NCBI RefSeq assembly: GCF_017526105.1
Contig: NZ_CP071839.1
Span: 8,532,001 to 8,596,000 of the forward strand
Source of the DNA: Streptomyces cyanogenus
GTDB lineage: Bacteria; Actinomycetota; Actinomycetes; Streptomycetales; Streptomycetaceae
DNA: 64,000 nucleotides
Reading direction: 5' to 3'
Below, piece by piece: positions 8,516 through 17,065 of this stretch. The notes below the pieces were generated by a model. It did not search any database, was not told the origin of the DNA, and saw only the letters and a program-made list of their open reading frames with translations. A program made the position numbers and the translations under genes. Each line of letters starts with the position of its first letter. Positions within the stretch are counted from its first letter, which is position 1.

Positions 8516-9718
8516 ATGAACCGGTCGCGCATCAGAACATGGATCACGGTGATGGCCTCGACGGTCATGGCGGCGGGCCTGGCACTGGCCTCCGCGCAGA
8601 CGGCTCCGGCCGACCCCGCGGGGGTGCAGCGGGTCCTCGACTGGGAGCAGCCGGCCGACCGGACGCTCCCGACCGCGGCACCTCCGCAGCTCAACAAGCA
8701 GTGGGCCACCGCGTACGGTGCGACGAACGTCACCAGCCCCACACGGGACGGCTCCTACGCGGCCCGCTTCGAGTTGCGCAAGTCCGACCCCGTGGTCTCC
8801 GGCAGCAAGCGCGCCGAGATCTCGCAACGCGACGAGCAACCGGTCGACGCGGAGCGATGGTACGGCTTCAGCATCAATCTCGCGTCGACGTGGGCCCACG
8901 ACACCTCGGCGGAGATCGTCAGCCAGTGGCACCAGTGCGATGTCGACTGCCCGGGCGGTTCACCGCCCCTGGCGCTGCTGACCGACGAAGGGCGCTGGAA
9001 GCTCGACTTCCGGGGCGTGCCCATCGACTTGGGGCCCTACACGACCGGAGTCTGGGTCGACTGGGTCTTCCATGTGACCTGGCGTACGGACAGCACCGGC
9101 CTGCTGGAGGTGTGGAGGAACGGCGAGTTCGTCGTGCACCGTACGGGAGCCACCCACAGCGGGGGACCGCGATCGCCTTACTTCAAGTTCGGCATCTACA
9201 AGTGGGACTGGAACACCGGCGCGCCCTCCAGTGTCACGCAGCGAGTGATGTACTACGACGCGCTGCGGCTCGGAGACGAGCGCGCCACCTACCGGGACGT
9301 CGCACCTCAGCGGACCTGTACGCGAGCAACGGCGGTGGCCTCCGCGTCCGCCACGACGTACGAGCCGGCCAACCCTCCGGCCAACGCCGTCGACGGCGAC
9401 CTGACCACTCGCTGGTCCGGGCAGGGGTTCGGCGCCGCACTGATCCTGGACACCGGGGCGGTCCGCCACTTGTGCGGCGCGACGGTGGCCTGGCATCGCG
9501 GCGACCTCCGGTGGAACGACTACACCATCCATGCCTCACAGGACGGCGTCTCCTACACGAAGGTGTGGGAAGGCCGCAGCTCGGGGACGACGGCGGCACC
9601 GGAGACCGTGCTCTTCACCGCGGGATCCCTGGACGCCCGCTACCTCAAGATCTCGTTCTGGGCGAACCCCGAGAACGACTGGGCCAGCATCACCGAAGCC
9701 CGCCCGCTGGGCCTCTGA
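8516..9718 (+). CDS. secreted heparin-lyase-I-like polysaccharide lyase with discoidin domain
   Basis: 400 aa, ATG preceded by AAGGAGGAACGGGC. The N-terminal 33 residues form a signal peptide with an AxA-type end. Residues of about 40-260 match the jelly-roll fold of heparin-lyase-I-type lyases: KRAEISQRDE, RWYGFSINL, EIVSQWHQC, WVDWVFHVTW and YFKFGIYKW. The last about 130 residues look like an F5/8 type C (discoidin, CBM32-like) domain, with NPPANAVDGDLTTRWSG and ARYLKISFW. The predicted role is extracellular cleavage of an acidic polysaccharide, aided by carbohydrate binding; the substrate is not certain. It is divergent from the LAL regulator and followed by a terminator. Confidence 0.8.
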   Translation: MNRSRIRTWITVMASTVMAAGLALASAQTAPADPAGVQRVLDWEQPADRTLPTAAPPQLNKQWATAYGATNVTSPTRDGSYAARFELRKSDPVVSGSKRAEISQRDEQPVDAERWYGFSINLASTWAHDTSAEIVSQWHQCDVDCPGGSPPLALLTDEGRWKLDFRGVPIDLGPYTTGVWVDWVFHVTWRTDSTGLLEVWRNGEFVVHRTGATHSGGPRSPYFKFGIYKWDWNTGAPSSVTQRVMYYDALRLGDERATYRDVAPQRTCTRATAVASASATTYEPANPPANAVDGDLTTRWSGQGFGAALILDTGAVRHLCGATVAWHRGDLRWNDYTIHASQDGVSYTKVWEGRSSGTTAAPETVLFTAGSLDARYLKISFWANPENDWASITEARPLGL

Positions 9719-9719
9719 T

Positions 9720-9742
9720 GGCCGCCGTCACGCTCGGCGGCC
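9720..9742 (+). terminator. hairpin terminator after the lyase gene
   Basis: GGCCGCCG at 9720-9727 pairs with CGGCGGCC at 9735-9742 around a 7-nt loop, directly after the lyase stop codon. Confidence 0.65.
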
Positions 9743-10149
9743 GCGGGGCTCATGGCCGGGCCCGGGTCAAGGGGGTCCGGGAGACGCCTGGGCGGCCGTG
9801 GTGAGTGATGGTCACGTGCGCCCTGCGCATCGGGGCCGACCATATGGCGGAGCGTCCCGCAGGCGCCGCAACGCATCCATGAGGCCCCCCTGGGCGGGTG
9901 ACATCCCACCTGTCCGGAAGCGACGCGGCCGTTCCGGCTCACGTCGCGTCTCCCGAGAGTTGGCGGCCCCCGGCCAGCACATCGCCGACCGAAGGGCGTG
10001 GCGGCCACCAGGAGGACGGGAGAGCAGCGGGGTAGCTGGAAGAGCACTTCGCCGCGGAAGAGCAGACGGCCCGATCGACGACCGCGACACCCACCCTGCT
10101 GTCGCCTGTCAGTGTCTCGGATAGAGGTGTCCTGCGTTGGGTCTCCTTC
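9743..10149. other. gene-free stretch
   Basis: No frame has a plausible start, ribosome site or recognisable product. It opens a 2.8-kb zone that contains only gene remnants. Confidence 0.4.
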
Positions 10150-10479
10150 GTGCAGAGGGTTACGAAGCTCCTGCGGCTCGTCGCAGAGGCGTGCTACAGG
10201 GAGGAGTCGGCGTACACCGCCGGCCTGCATGCCGCTACGCTCGGGGGCCGTCCCAAGGCGGACGTCGGCCTCGGCGCTCTCAGCCGCTCCGAGTACCTAG
10301 TGCTGGACGGATCGCGGCGGACGGGGGCGCGGCGGCACCTACCGCTCCTCCCTGGCACCGAAGGCGAACGCATGGTGCTGACGGGCCCGGGAAGGCTCCG
10401 GATCCTCCAGGACGGCGAGTCGGGGCCGACGGACGCACTGGTGATGGGCCGGATCGACTGGGGAGGCCAGCGCCTTGGT
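10150..10479 (+). pseudogene. unrecognised open frame, probable remnant
   Basis: A frame opening at 10150 has Streptomyces-like content for about 110 codons (for example AEACYREESAYTAGL), then passes into sequence that is only meaningful in another frame. I do not recognise it. It may be the front of a decayed gene upstream of the AsnC-like remnant. Confidence 0.25.
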
Positions 10480-10482
10480 CGT

Positions 10483-10790
10483 CACCTACCGGACCGTGGT
10501 TCCGCCAGGACCTCGACCGCCTCGGCCTGGCCCTGGCCCATCTGCCGCAGACCCGGTTGTGTGCCTCGGTCACCGGCTCGTGCAACCTGCTGCTCTCCGT
10601 CGGGCTCCGTGGCACCCGCGAGGTGGGCACCTTCGACGCGCTGCTCGCCGAGCGCATGTCCGAACTCCGCGTCCGTGGCCGCACCGTGGCTCTGCGCACC
10701 GCCAAGCGGATGGGCCGGATCCGCGACCGCCAGGGGCGCGCCGTACGCAACGTCCCCTTGAGGGTGCCCCGGGCCTCCAGGGCTGACCGG
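10483..10790 (+). pseudogene. Lrp/AsnC-family regulator, C-terminal remnant
   Basis: One frame encodes DLDRLGLALAHLPQTRLC, then SVTGSCNLLLSVGLRG, FDALLAERM and VALRTAKRMGRI. This is the strand-helix pattern of the AsnC ligand-binding (RAM) domain. The N-terminal HTH is absent in this frame and no start lies at the right place, so it is a truncated relic. The next identifiable sequence is a SARP remnant on the other strand. Confidence 0.6.
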
Positions 10791-10928
10791 CAGGAACCAC
10801 GTTCAGGGCGCGGGTGCCGCCATCAAGCGGGCCCGCTCCGGACGGCGTTCCCGCCGTGGGGAAAGCGGGCTTCCCGGACCGCCGACGGCCGGGGGTCGAC
10901 CGCTCATGACCGGGACCTTGACCTCGCC

Positions 10929-11465
10929 TCATCGGCGGCAAGAGGTGTCCGGCCCAGTGAGCCGCTTCTCCGCCCAGCGCAGCCGCTCGGCTTCCAGGTA
11001 CGGCGCCCTTAGCCCTTCGGCGAACTCGCCTCGCCACAGTTCCTCGGCCAGTCGCGCCAGATCCCTCGCCCGGGTCGGCTCGCCGGCGGCCCGAGCCGCG
11101 AGCGCTTCGTCCACCAGGTGCCGCCGGTCGCGCAAGTCGGCGACGGTCGCCCCGCTCAGCTGGTAACCGCTGCCCGTCCCTACCAGTTCCGGGCCGTCGT
11201 CCGGGAGGGCGCGGCGCAGCCCGGAGACGTACTTCTGCACGAGATTGCGCACCTGGGGGGGGGCGGCGTCCCGCCCCAGACCGCCTCGACCAGGCTGTCG
11301 TAGGACAGCGGGGCGGCCTTCTTGGAGCAGGAGGACGGCGAGCACCGCCCGCTGCCTGGGCGGCCCCAGGGGGATCTCGGCGCCGTCACGCCGTGCGCGC
11401 AGGGGGCCGAGCAGTTCGAAGCGCAGACCGTGCGCGGCACTCTCACCCGACGTCGGCACATCCAT
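10929..11465 (-). pseudogene. SARP-type (AfsR/RedD-like) regulator, frameshifted and truncated
   Basis: From the ATG at 11465 the frame begins as a SARP DNA-binding domain (LRFELLGPLRARRDG, PPRQRAVLAVLLLQEGRP). The expected continuation LSYDSLVEAVWG is present only in the next frame, between about 11265 and 11313. The original frame then resumes with QVRNLVQKYVSGLRRALPD and a partial BTAD domain. Two compensating indels explain this, one in a GGGG run near 11310 and one in the nine-G run at 11255-11263. The BTAD domain ends early in unrelated residues. Either the gene is decayed or the homopolymers are misread, but the truncated end favours decay. Confidence 0.75.
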
Positions 11466-11590
11466 GGGCCGAGGATATCCCTGGGCGGCCCTTCCAGTGG
11501 ATCTTCCAGCGGTTGGTCAGCGGCGGTGTCGAAGCTGACGGCGCTCAATCTGCGCGGAGGCCACACCCGTTCCCACCGGAAGGGCCCGTC

Positions 11591-12115
11591 ATGCTCACTC
11601 GCCTCGGCCGGCTGGCCGTGCGGCGAAGTCGCGCCGTGCTGGTCGCTGTTCTGCTTGTCTTCCCGGGACTGGCCGCGTACGGCGCAGGCGCCGCCGACGA
11701 CCTGGATCTCTCCCGCTGGAGTGCACCCGGCACGGAGTCGGTGCGGGCCGGCGAGCGGCTGCGGGACGACTTCGGTACCGGCAACCCCAACCTGGCCGTT
11801 CTGGTGACCGCCCGGGACGGCGACGTCGACAGCCCGTCCAGCCGGCGGGCCGCTCGTGCGCTCGCCGCTGAGGTGACGCGGGCACCCGGTGTCACGGACG
11901 TCACCTCCTACTGGGACACCCGCAGCGCCCCGCTGCGCAGCAGAAACGGCCATCGCGCTCTGATACTCGCCCGCCTGGAGGGCACCGCCACCGCCACACG
12001 CGCGCGACTGAGCAGGCTCGCTCCGGAGCTGACACGGACCACTGCCGGCCTCGACGTACAGGTGGGCGGCCAGGAGGAGATCTCCCGGCAGGTCGGCGAA
12101 CAGGCCCGTGGCGAC
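11591..12115 (+). pseudogene. MMPL/RND-family exporter, N-terminal remnant
   Basis: The ATG at 11591 starts RLGRLAVRRSRAVLVAVLLV, a first membrane helix. A periplasmic segment follows with GTESVRAGERLRDDFG, NPNLAVLVTA and VTDVTSYWDTR, then HRALILARLEG and GGQEEISRQVGEQ. This is the N-terminal quarter of an MMPL lipid/drug exporter. Similarity breaks at about 12115, where the sequence joins a helicase relic. A full protein has over 700 residues. Confidence 0.75.
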
Positions 12116-12542
12116 TTTCTGCACGCCGAGTGTCGGCGACGGAGACCGGGAAGACGCTGGTGTCCATCCGCGTCGCGGACTCGGCGCGCGGCCGGTGCTG
12201 TTCGTAGGGCTCACCCTGTACGAACTGGCTAGCGCCCGCGCGGACGCCCTCACCGCGTTCGCCCTCGATTGGCGGCTGCCGCGCGGAGCGGACTGGCACC
12301 GCGAATGCCACCTGCTACGCGCCCACCTCGCCACCGGCGCCGACCCTGCCGCACTCACCCACGACACCCAGCTCGCCGGAGGGAAGACCGGCTCCTGGCT
12401 GCACCGACATCTGGCCACCTGGCAGACCCTTCACCCCGGCCAGCAGCGGCTGATGACCAGCCTCGGCCTGACCCCCGACACCCACCCGCTCTCCCCGTCC
12501 ACCGAGCCCGCCGCACCTTCACCCAGAGCGTCCAGCTCCTGA
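12116..12542 (+). pseudogene. DEAD/DEAH-type helicase remnant with helicase-associated domain
   Basis: In one frame the first segment reads SATETGKTLVSIRVADSARG, close to a helicase Walker A region but with ATET for the usual ATGT. The frame then stops. A second frame continues with VLFVGLTLYEL, then ALTAFALDWRLPRGADWHRE, THDTQLAGGKTGSWLHRHL and LHPGQQRLM, which resembles the C-terminal helicase-associated repeat of actinobacterial helicases. The core motor motifs between the two are missing, so an internal deletion and a frameshift have occurred. Confidence 0.55.
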
Positions 12543-12982
12543 CGGCGGTGCCCCGGACTCCGGCTCTGGACGGGGCGATCCCGCCGAGGTCACGTGGGGT
12601 GCAGTGTCTTCTGTCCGAATCCGCATGGCGATGTCATGCCCGGGTTCGAGTGCGGCCCTTGTGTGCGAATGCGGCCACATCGCCGGAATTGGCTATTCCG
12701 ATGGGCGTCCAGCGCGGAGCCGCTTCGCTTAAGGGGGGCTTAAACGCTCCTTAAGCGAACTTGAGTCTCGACTCACTTTGCAAGTAACCGCAGTTCAGGC
12801 GGTGTTGAGCGTGACGCAGACAAGTTGGCCGAGGTAACCGCCGTGCGTACCATCGGGGTTCACCCGCGGCTCACCGCAGTCGAGAGAGCGCTCTCAATCG
12901 GAACGCCCAGCCTCCTCGTCCGCGGCCCGCCGTACGGGCGCAACCACCTGAATCCCCCACAAGACAAGGTGTCATCCCAGCC
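12543..12982. other. regulatory space upstream of the glucanase genes
   Basis: No gene is visible. The region has AT-richer patches, a CTTAAG-rich imperfect repeat near 12728-12756, and a palindrome at 12884-12895. It probably contains the promoter of the GH16 gene. Confidence 0.45.
12884..12895. promoter_or_regulatory. LacI/CebR-like palindromic operator
   Basis: GAGAGCGCTCTC is a perfect 12-bp palindrome with the central GAGCGCTC of CebR-type operators, which control glucan-use genes in Streptomyces. It lies about 90 bp upstream of the GH16 start. Binding by a LacI-family repressor is inferred; no such gene is in the window. Confidence 0.5.
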
Positions 12983-14260
12983 ATGGCAGCTCATCGCGCT
13001 CGGCGGTGGACGCTCGGCGGACTGGTCTCACTGGTCGCCGCCGCTCTCGTCACCGCCGTCCTCATCACCACGACCGGTTCCGGCGCGAACCGGGCCAGCG
13101 CCGCACCCACCGCGGTGACCTGGTCCGACGACTTCGACGGCAGCGCCGGAAGCGCCCCCGACCCGGCCAAGTGGACGATCGAGACCGGTGGTTCGGGCAA
13201 CGGCAACCACGAGCTGCAGTACTACACGCCGGGCAACCGGAACGCCGCCCTGGACGGCGAAGGCCACCTGGTGATCACGGCGCGCAAGAACACCGACTCC
13301 GCACTGCAGTGCTGGAACGGGACATGCCAGTACTCGTCGGCCCGGCTCAACACGGCCCGCACCTTCAGCCAGGCGTACGGCCACTTCGAGTCCCGCATCA
13401 AGATCCCGCGCGGCCGGGGTGTCTGGCCGGCCTTCTGGATGCTCGGCAACGACCTCGGGAGCGCGGGCTGGCCCAACAGCGGCGAGATCGACATCATGGA
13501 GAACGTCGGTCACGAGCCCGGCGTGGTCCACGGCACCATCCACGGCCCCGGCTATTCCGGCTCCGGCGGCCTCGGCGCCGCCTACACCCTGCCCGACGGC
13601 AAGGCGTTCGCCGACGACTTCCACGTCTTCGCCGTCGACTGGAGCCCGACGGCGATCACCTGGTCGGTGGACGGCCACGTCTACGAGACCCGCACGCCGG
13701 CCGACCTCGGCGGCAAGAAGTGGGTCTACGACCACCCGTTCTTCCTCATCCTGAACCTCGCCGTCGGCGGCGACTGGCCCGGCAGCCCCGACTCGGCCAC
13801 CTCCTTCCCGCAGACGATGACCATCGACTACGTCCGCGTCTCGACCTCCGACACGGGCGGCTCGACCGGGTCGACGGGCAAGAGCGGCGCCATGAAGGGC
13901 ATCGGCGGTATGTGCGTCGACGTCGCCGGCGCCTCCACCACGGATGGAACGCCGATCCAACTGCACGACTGCACCGGTGCCGACGCCCAGAAGTGGACGC
14001 TGGGCAGTGACGGCACCGTCCGCGCGCTGGGCAAGTGCCTCGATGTGCGCGGTGGTTCCACCGGGGACGGCACCCCCGTCCAGCTCTACACCTGCAACGG
14101 CAGCAAGGCCCAGCAGTGGACCTACACCGCCGCCCACGACCTGACCAACGTCGGGGCGGACAAGTGCCTCGACGCCACGGGCGGTTCGGCCGCCGACGGC
14201 ACTCGGCTGCAGATCTGGACCTGCGGCGGCACCGCCAACCAGAAGTGGATCGTGGGCTGA
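12983..14260 (+). CDS. secreted GH16 endo-beta-1,3-glucanase with ricin-type CBM13
   Basis: 425 aa. Residues 11-41 form a long signal peptide. The GH16 catalytic domain spans about 45-285 and contains WSDDFDGS, YGHFESRIKIPRGRGVWPAFWML and the active-site motif GEIDIMENVG. E168 is the expected nucleophile, D170 the helper and E173 the acid/base. A short Gly/Ser/Thr linker follows. Residues of about 298-425 form a ricin-B (CBM13) domain with three QxW-type repeats (QKWTL, QQWTY, QKWIV). It should hydrolyse laminarin or fungal/algal beta-1,3-glucan outside the cell. A GH64 glucanase follows 87 bp downstream, and a CebR-like palindrome lies upstream. Confidence 0.93.
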   Translation: MAAHRARRWTLGGLVSLVAAALVTAVLITTTGSGANRASAAPTAVTWSDDFDGSAGSAPDPAKWTIETGGSGNGNHELQYYTPGNRNAALDGEGHLVITARKNTDSALQCWNGTCQYSSARLNTARTFSQAYGHFESRIKIPRGRGVWPAFWMLGNDLGSAGWPNSGEIDIMENVGHEPGVVHGTIHGPGYSGSGGLGAAYTLPDGKAFADDFHVFAVDWSPTAITWSVDGHVYETRTPADLGGKKWVYDHPFFLILNLAVGGDWPGSPDSATSFPQTMTIDYVRVSTSDTGGSTGSTGKSGAMKGIGGMCVDVAGASTTDGTPIQLHDCTGADAQKWTLGSDGTVRALGKCLDVRGGSTGDGTPVQLYTCNGSKAQQWTYTAAHDLTNVGADKCLDATGGSAADGTRLQIWTCGGTANQKWIVG

Positions 14261-14347
14261 CCCGCAGGGCGGACGACCCACCCCACCAACCCCCACCCAC
14301 CCCCCACTGCCTCCTAGAGGCACATGTACCAACGAAAGGCACGCCAC

Positions 14348-15550
14348 ATGGCAGCACGTCACCAGCGCAGTCTCACCCGCCGCAAGCTGTTCTTCGCCCT
14401 GGGCGGAGCGGCGGTGGCCGCCCCCGCCGTCGCGGCCCTCGGCCCCTACGCCCTCGCCGGTACGGCGGACAACGGCACGAAGGCCGCCGCGGCGGGCGCG
14501 CTGCCGCTGACGATCGTCAACGACAGCGGCTCGTTCGACAACGCCTCGGTGCACGTCTACGTCGTCGGCAACCAGGACGGGAAGCAGGTACGGGTCACCC
14601 CTGACGGCACCCTGGCCCCGATAGCCCTGTCCGACAACGGCGCGGACGGCTTCACCGACTACGCCCTCTCCCTGCCCGCGAGCGGAGAGGCCACCCTCAA
14701 GCTCCCCTATATGTCCGGCCGCATATACGTGTCGCTCGGGCAGAAGCTGAAGTTCAAGGTCGTCAAGGCCGGCAACGGAAACCCGGCACTGCAGTACCCC
14801 GCCGGCTGGGTGACCTCCGACCCCAACTACCGCGTACTGCACGACTGCGCCGAGTTCACCTACAACGCCGCGGGCATGTTCTGCAACACGACCATGGTTG
14901 ACATGTTCAGCGTGCCGATGAGCATCCGGCTGACCGGAGCCAAGGACCAGACCACGGGCACCCTGCGCGACGGCGGCCGGGCTTCGGTGTTCAGCGCGGT
15001 CAAGCAGGTCGCGGAGTTCGCCCCGCTGGTCGTCGACGACCTGCGCGTCATCGCTCCCGGACACGGTCTGGACGCGGGCCTGTTCGCCAAGGACTACTTC
15101 GCCCCGTACATCGACCAGGTGTGGAGCACCTACACCGGCAAGGACCTCAAGGTCACCACCAACGCGGGCACCTTCACGGGCCGGGTGCGCGCCGACAGGT
15201 TCACGTTCGACGGTCCGGCCCCGGTCACCTTCGGCAAGCCGTCCACCCGCGACGTCCTCTTCTGCGACGGCAACCTCGCCGCACCGAACGACGGCACCAC
15301 CGGTCCTGTCGCCGCCGACCTGGGCGCCGGCTTCAACCGCTCCACCCTCCTCAGCAACCCCGACCAGCCCGTCACCGACGCCTCGGCCTTCTACCGGACC
15401 GACCTCACCAACCACTACGCGAAAGCCATCCACGCGGCGACCCAGGACGGCAAGGCCTACGGCTTCGCCTTCGACGACGTCGCCGACTTCGCCTCCTACA
15501 TCCAGGACACCGCGCCCACCGGAATCCGGCTGACCCTGACACGGTTCTGA
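14348..15550 (+). CDS. secreted GH64 beta-1,3-glucanase (laminaripentaose-producing type)
   Basis: 400 aa. A Tat signal (TRRKLFFALGG at residues 10-20) is followed by an Ala-rich core. The mature protein matches GH64: PLTIVNDSGSFDNASVHVYVVG, a long beta-rich region with GRIYVSLGQKLKF, PDPN-like SDPNYRVLHDCAEFTYN, NTTMVDMFSVPMSIRL, and a closing YGFAFDDVADFAS. Family members release laminaripentaose from beta-1,3-glucan. The ATG at 14348 is preferred over 14324 because GAAAGG lies upstream and the Tat motif is then properly placed. It probably forms a unit with the GH16 gene and is followed by a hairpin. Confidence 0.92.
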   Translation: MAARHQRSLTRRKLFFALGGAAVAAPAVAALGPYALAGTADNGTKAAAAGALPLTIVNDSGSFDNASVHVYVVGNQDGKQVRVTPDGTLAPIALSDNGADGFTDYALSLPASGEATLKLPYMSGRIYVSLGQKLKFKVVKAGNGNPALQYPAGWVTSDPNYRVLHDCAEFTYNAAGMFCNTTMVDMFSVPMSIRLTGAKDQTTGTLRDGGRASVFSAVKQVAEFAPLVVDDLRVIAPGHGLDAGLFAKDYFAPYIDQVWSTYTGKDLKVTTNAGTFTGRVRADRFTFDGPAPVTFGKPSTRDVLFCDGNLAAPNDGTTGPVAADLGAGFNRSTLLSNPDQPVTDASAFYRTDLTNHYAKAIHAATQDGKAYGFAFDDVADFASYIQDTAPTGIRLTLTRF

Positions 15551-15567
15551 CGCGTGCCTTGTCGTGA

Positions 15568-15601
15568 ACCGGATCGCGCCGCTGACACCGGCCGATCCGG
15601 T
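15568..15601 (+). terminator. hairpin terminator after the GH64 gene
   Basis: ACCGGATCG at 15568-15576 pairs with CGATCCGGT at 15593-15601, and an inner GCCG/CGGC extends the stem. It lies 17 bp past the GH64 stop. Confidence 0.6.
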
Positions 15602-15813
15602 CCGCGCCCGGCGGAGGGCCCCCATCGACGGCACCTGGACGGCATCTCCCGCCTCAGCGCTGTGCCGGCCCCGGTGAGCAGCGCGGTGTTCCGGACCTGA
15701 TCGGTGGTTCGGTGCCTGCTCGGTTCAGTCGCCCTCATGACCGCCACGCCAGACTTTCGCCTCGACGTCAAGGTCAAGCCCGCGGCCGGGGCAGGCGGGC
15801 GGGAGGGAGCGGG

Positions 15814-15912
15814 ATGTGGATCGGGGAGCTGGCCAAGGCCCTCGGGGTCAGCACCTGCTCGCTGCGCTACGAGGAGCAGGGCTTGCTGCCCGCCGAACGA
15901 CTCGCCGAGACC
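15814..15912 (+). pseudogene. MerR-family regulator, N-terminal remnant
   Basis: An ATG at 15814, preceded by GGGAGGGA, opens WIGELAKALGVSTCSLRYEE, the HTH of MerR regulators, followed by QGLLPAERL. After about 33 residues the similarity ends and a methyltransferase fragment begins in another frame. This looks like a fusion of two relics. Confidence 0.65.
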
Positions 15913-15924
15913 TCGAGCCTGTCC

Positions 15925-16412
15925 CAGCCAGGCCGTGGTGGTCGACATGCTGGACTCGCTGCTCCTCGAACCCGGCCACCGAGTGCTGGAACTGGGCACC
16001 GGCAACGGCTGGAACGCCGCCCTGCTGAGCTGGCGGACCGGCCCTGGAGATGCCGTCGCCTCGAGGCGAACCCCGACCGGGCCTGCAAGGCGCGCCGGGC
16101 GCTGGCCGAAGCAGGTGCCAAGGTCGACGTGCAGATCGGCGACGGAACGAAGGATGGGCGCCTGCAGCCCCCCTACGGCCGGGTGATCGCCCCTACGCCG
16201 TCGGACGGATCCCGTGGGCCTGGGTCGAGCAGACGAAACCGGGCGGGAGGATCCTCACCCCCTGGGGCCGTCTCGGACGTGTGACGCTGACCGTCGCTGA
16301 CGACGCCCGGTCTGCCACCGGGTGGGTGCAGGGCTTGGCCCAGTTCATGCCCGACCGCCGACCGCCACACCCTGGGCCCCGAGTCCGCCTCCTCCAACCG
16401 GTCCCTGGATGA
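15925..16412 (+). pseudogene. protein-L-isoaspartate O-methyltransferase-like, frameshifted
   Basis: Pieces in three frames join into one methyltransferase. The first is MLDSLLLEPGHRVLELGTGNGWNAALL (SAM loop). The second is LEANPDRACKARRALAEAGA with VDVQIGDGTKDG. The third is PYAVGRIPWAWVEQTKPGG and ILTPWGRLGRVTLTV. The order and motifs fit PCMT-type enzymes. At least two frameshifts separate the parts, so no functional product is expected. Confidence 0.7.
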
Positions 16413-16697
16413 CCGGGACCCGGCACCGTGCTGCCGCCGTCGGCGGTCGGCGCCGCAGATCCGCCAGGTTGAAGGTCAGGTCGGGTTCAGTGGCGTGATG
16501 CCGGTGACCGCGTACAGCTCGGGCTCCAGTGACAGGACAGTCAGTGGTTCGCCCTTCTTCACCGCCTGCCAGGCGATCGCCGCCGGATGTACCACCGGCC
16601 AGTCGACGTTTGTCCAGTCCATCGCATCCACGCGTGCGCCGCGTTGAACGGCATGTTCTCCGCGAACCGCAGGGACGCCGCGTGCCTGCCCGCGCCG

Positions 16698-17040
16698 GCT
16701 GCGGACCTCGTGCGTGAACGCCGCTGCGTACACCGCATCCCTCGACCGCAGCCGCTCTCGGTTCTCGGACCAGCGGTGCAGCGCGTGCGCCGCGAAGGCG
16801 ACGAACCAGCAGACCGCGACGGTGGGCCGGACCACGCTGAGCAGCTCGACCGCGGCTGTCCGCGCGACCAGCGGTTCGCCGGTGCCGCCCCGGTAGCGGC
16901 ACACCTGGTCGAGAACCGAATCGGGGGGGCGCCGCGACCGAGCCGGACCGGACGTCCTCCCCAGCCGGGTCAGCCGGGCCAGCCGCGCCTCCTGCCGGCC
17001 ACGGGCTCGCCACGGCCGCCAGTGACGCGGTCCCGCGGTG
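16698..17040 (-). pseudogene. cytochrome P450 (CYP152-like) internal remnant
   Basis: The frame encodes GPRHWRPWRARGRQEARL, LDQVCRYR, AAVELLSVVRPTVAVCWFVAFAAHALH, and a helix ending AAFTHEVRS. These resemble the I-helix to K-helix region of peroxygenase-type P450s. There is no heme-ligand Cys motif and no N-terminus. Sequence toward 16476 in the same frame does not continue the P450. Confidence 0.6.
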
Positions 17041-17065
17041 GCGAATCCGTCGACCATGGCGGTGG

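Noticed and set aside
8287..8742. N-terminal extension of the LAL regulator by 152 codons
   Set aside because: It would overlap the divergent lyase gene and has no Shine-Dalgarno; the start at 8286 has a strong one.
6715..9804. 1029-codon plus-strand frame across the LAL and lyase genes
   Set aside because: It is the antisense of the LAL gene and an out-of-frame reading of the lyase; it has no start context and no recognisable domain.
13028..15634. 868-codon minus-strand frame over the glucanase genes
   Set aside because: It is the shadow of GH16 and GH64, with a Val/Gly/Arg-rich product and no ribosome site.
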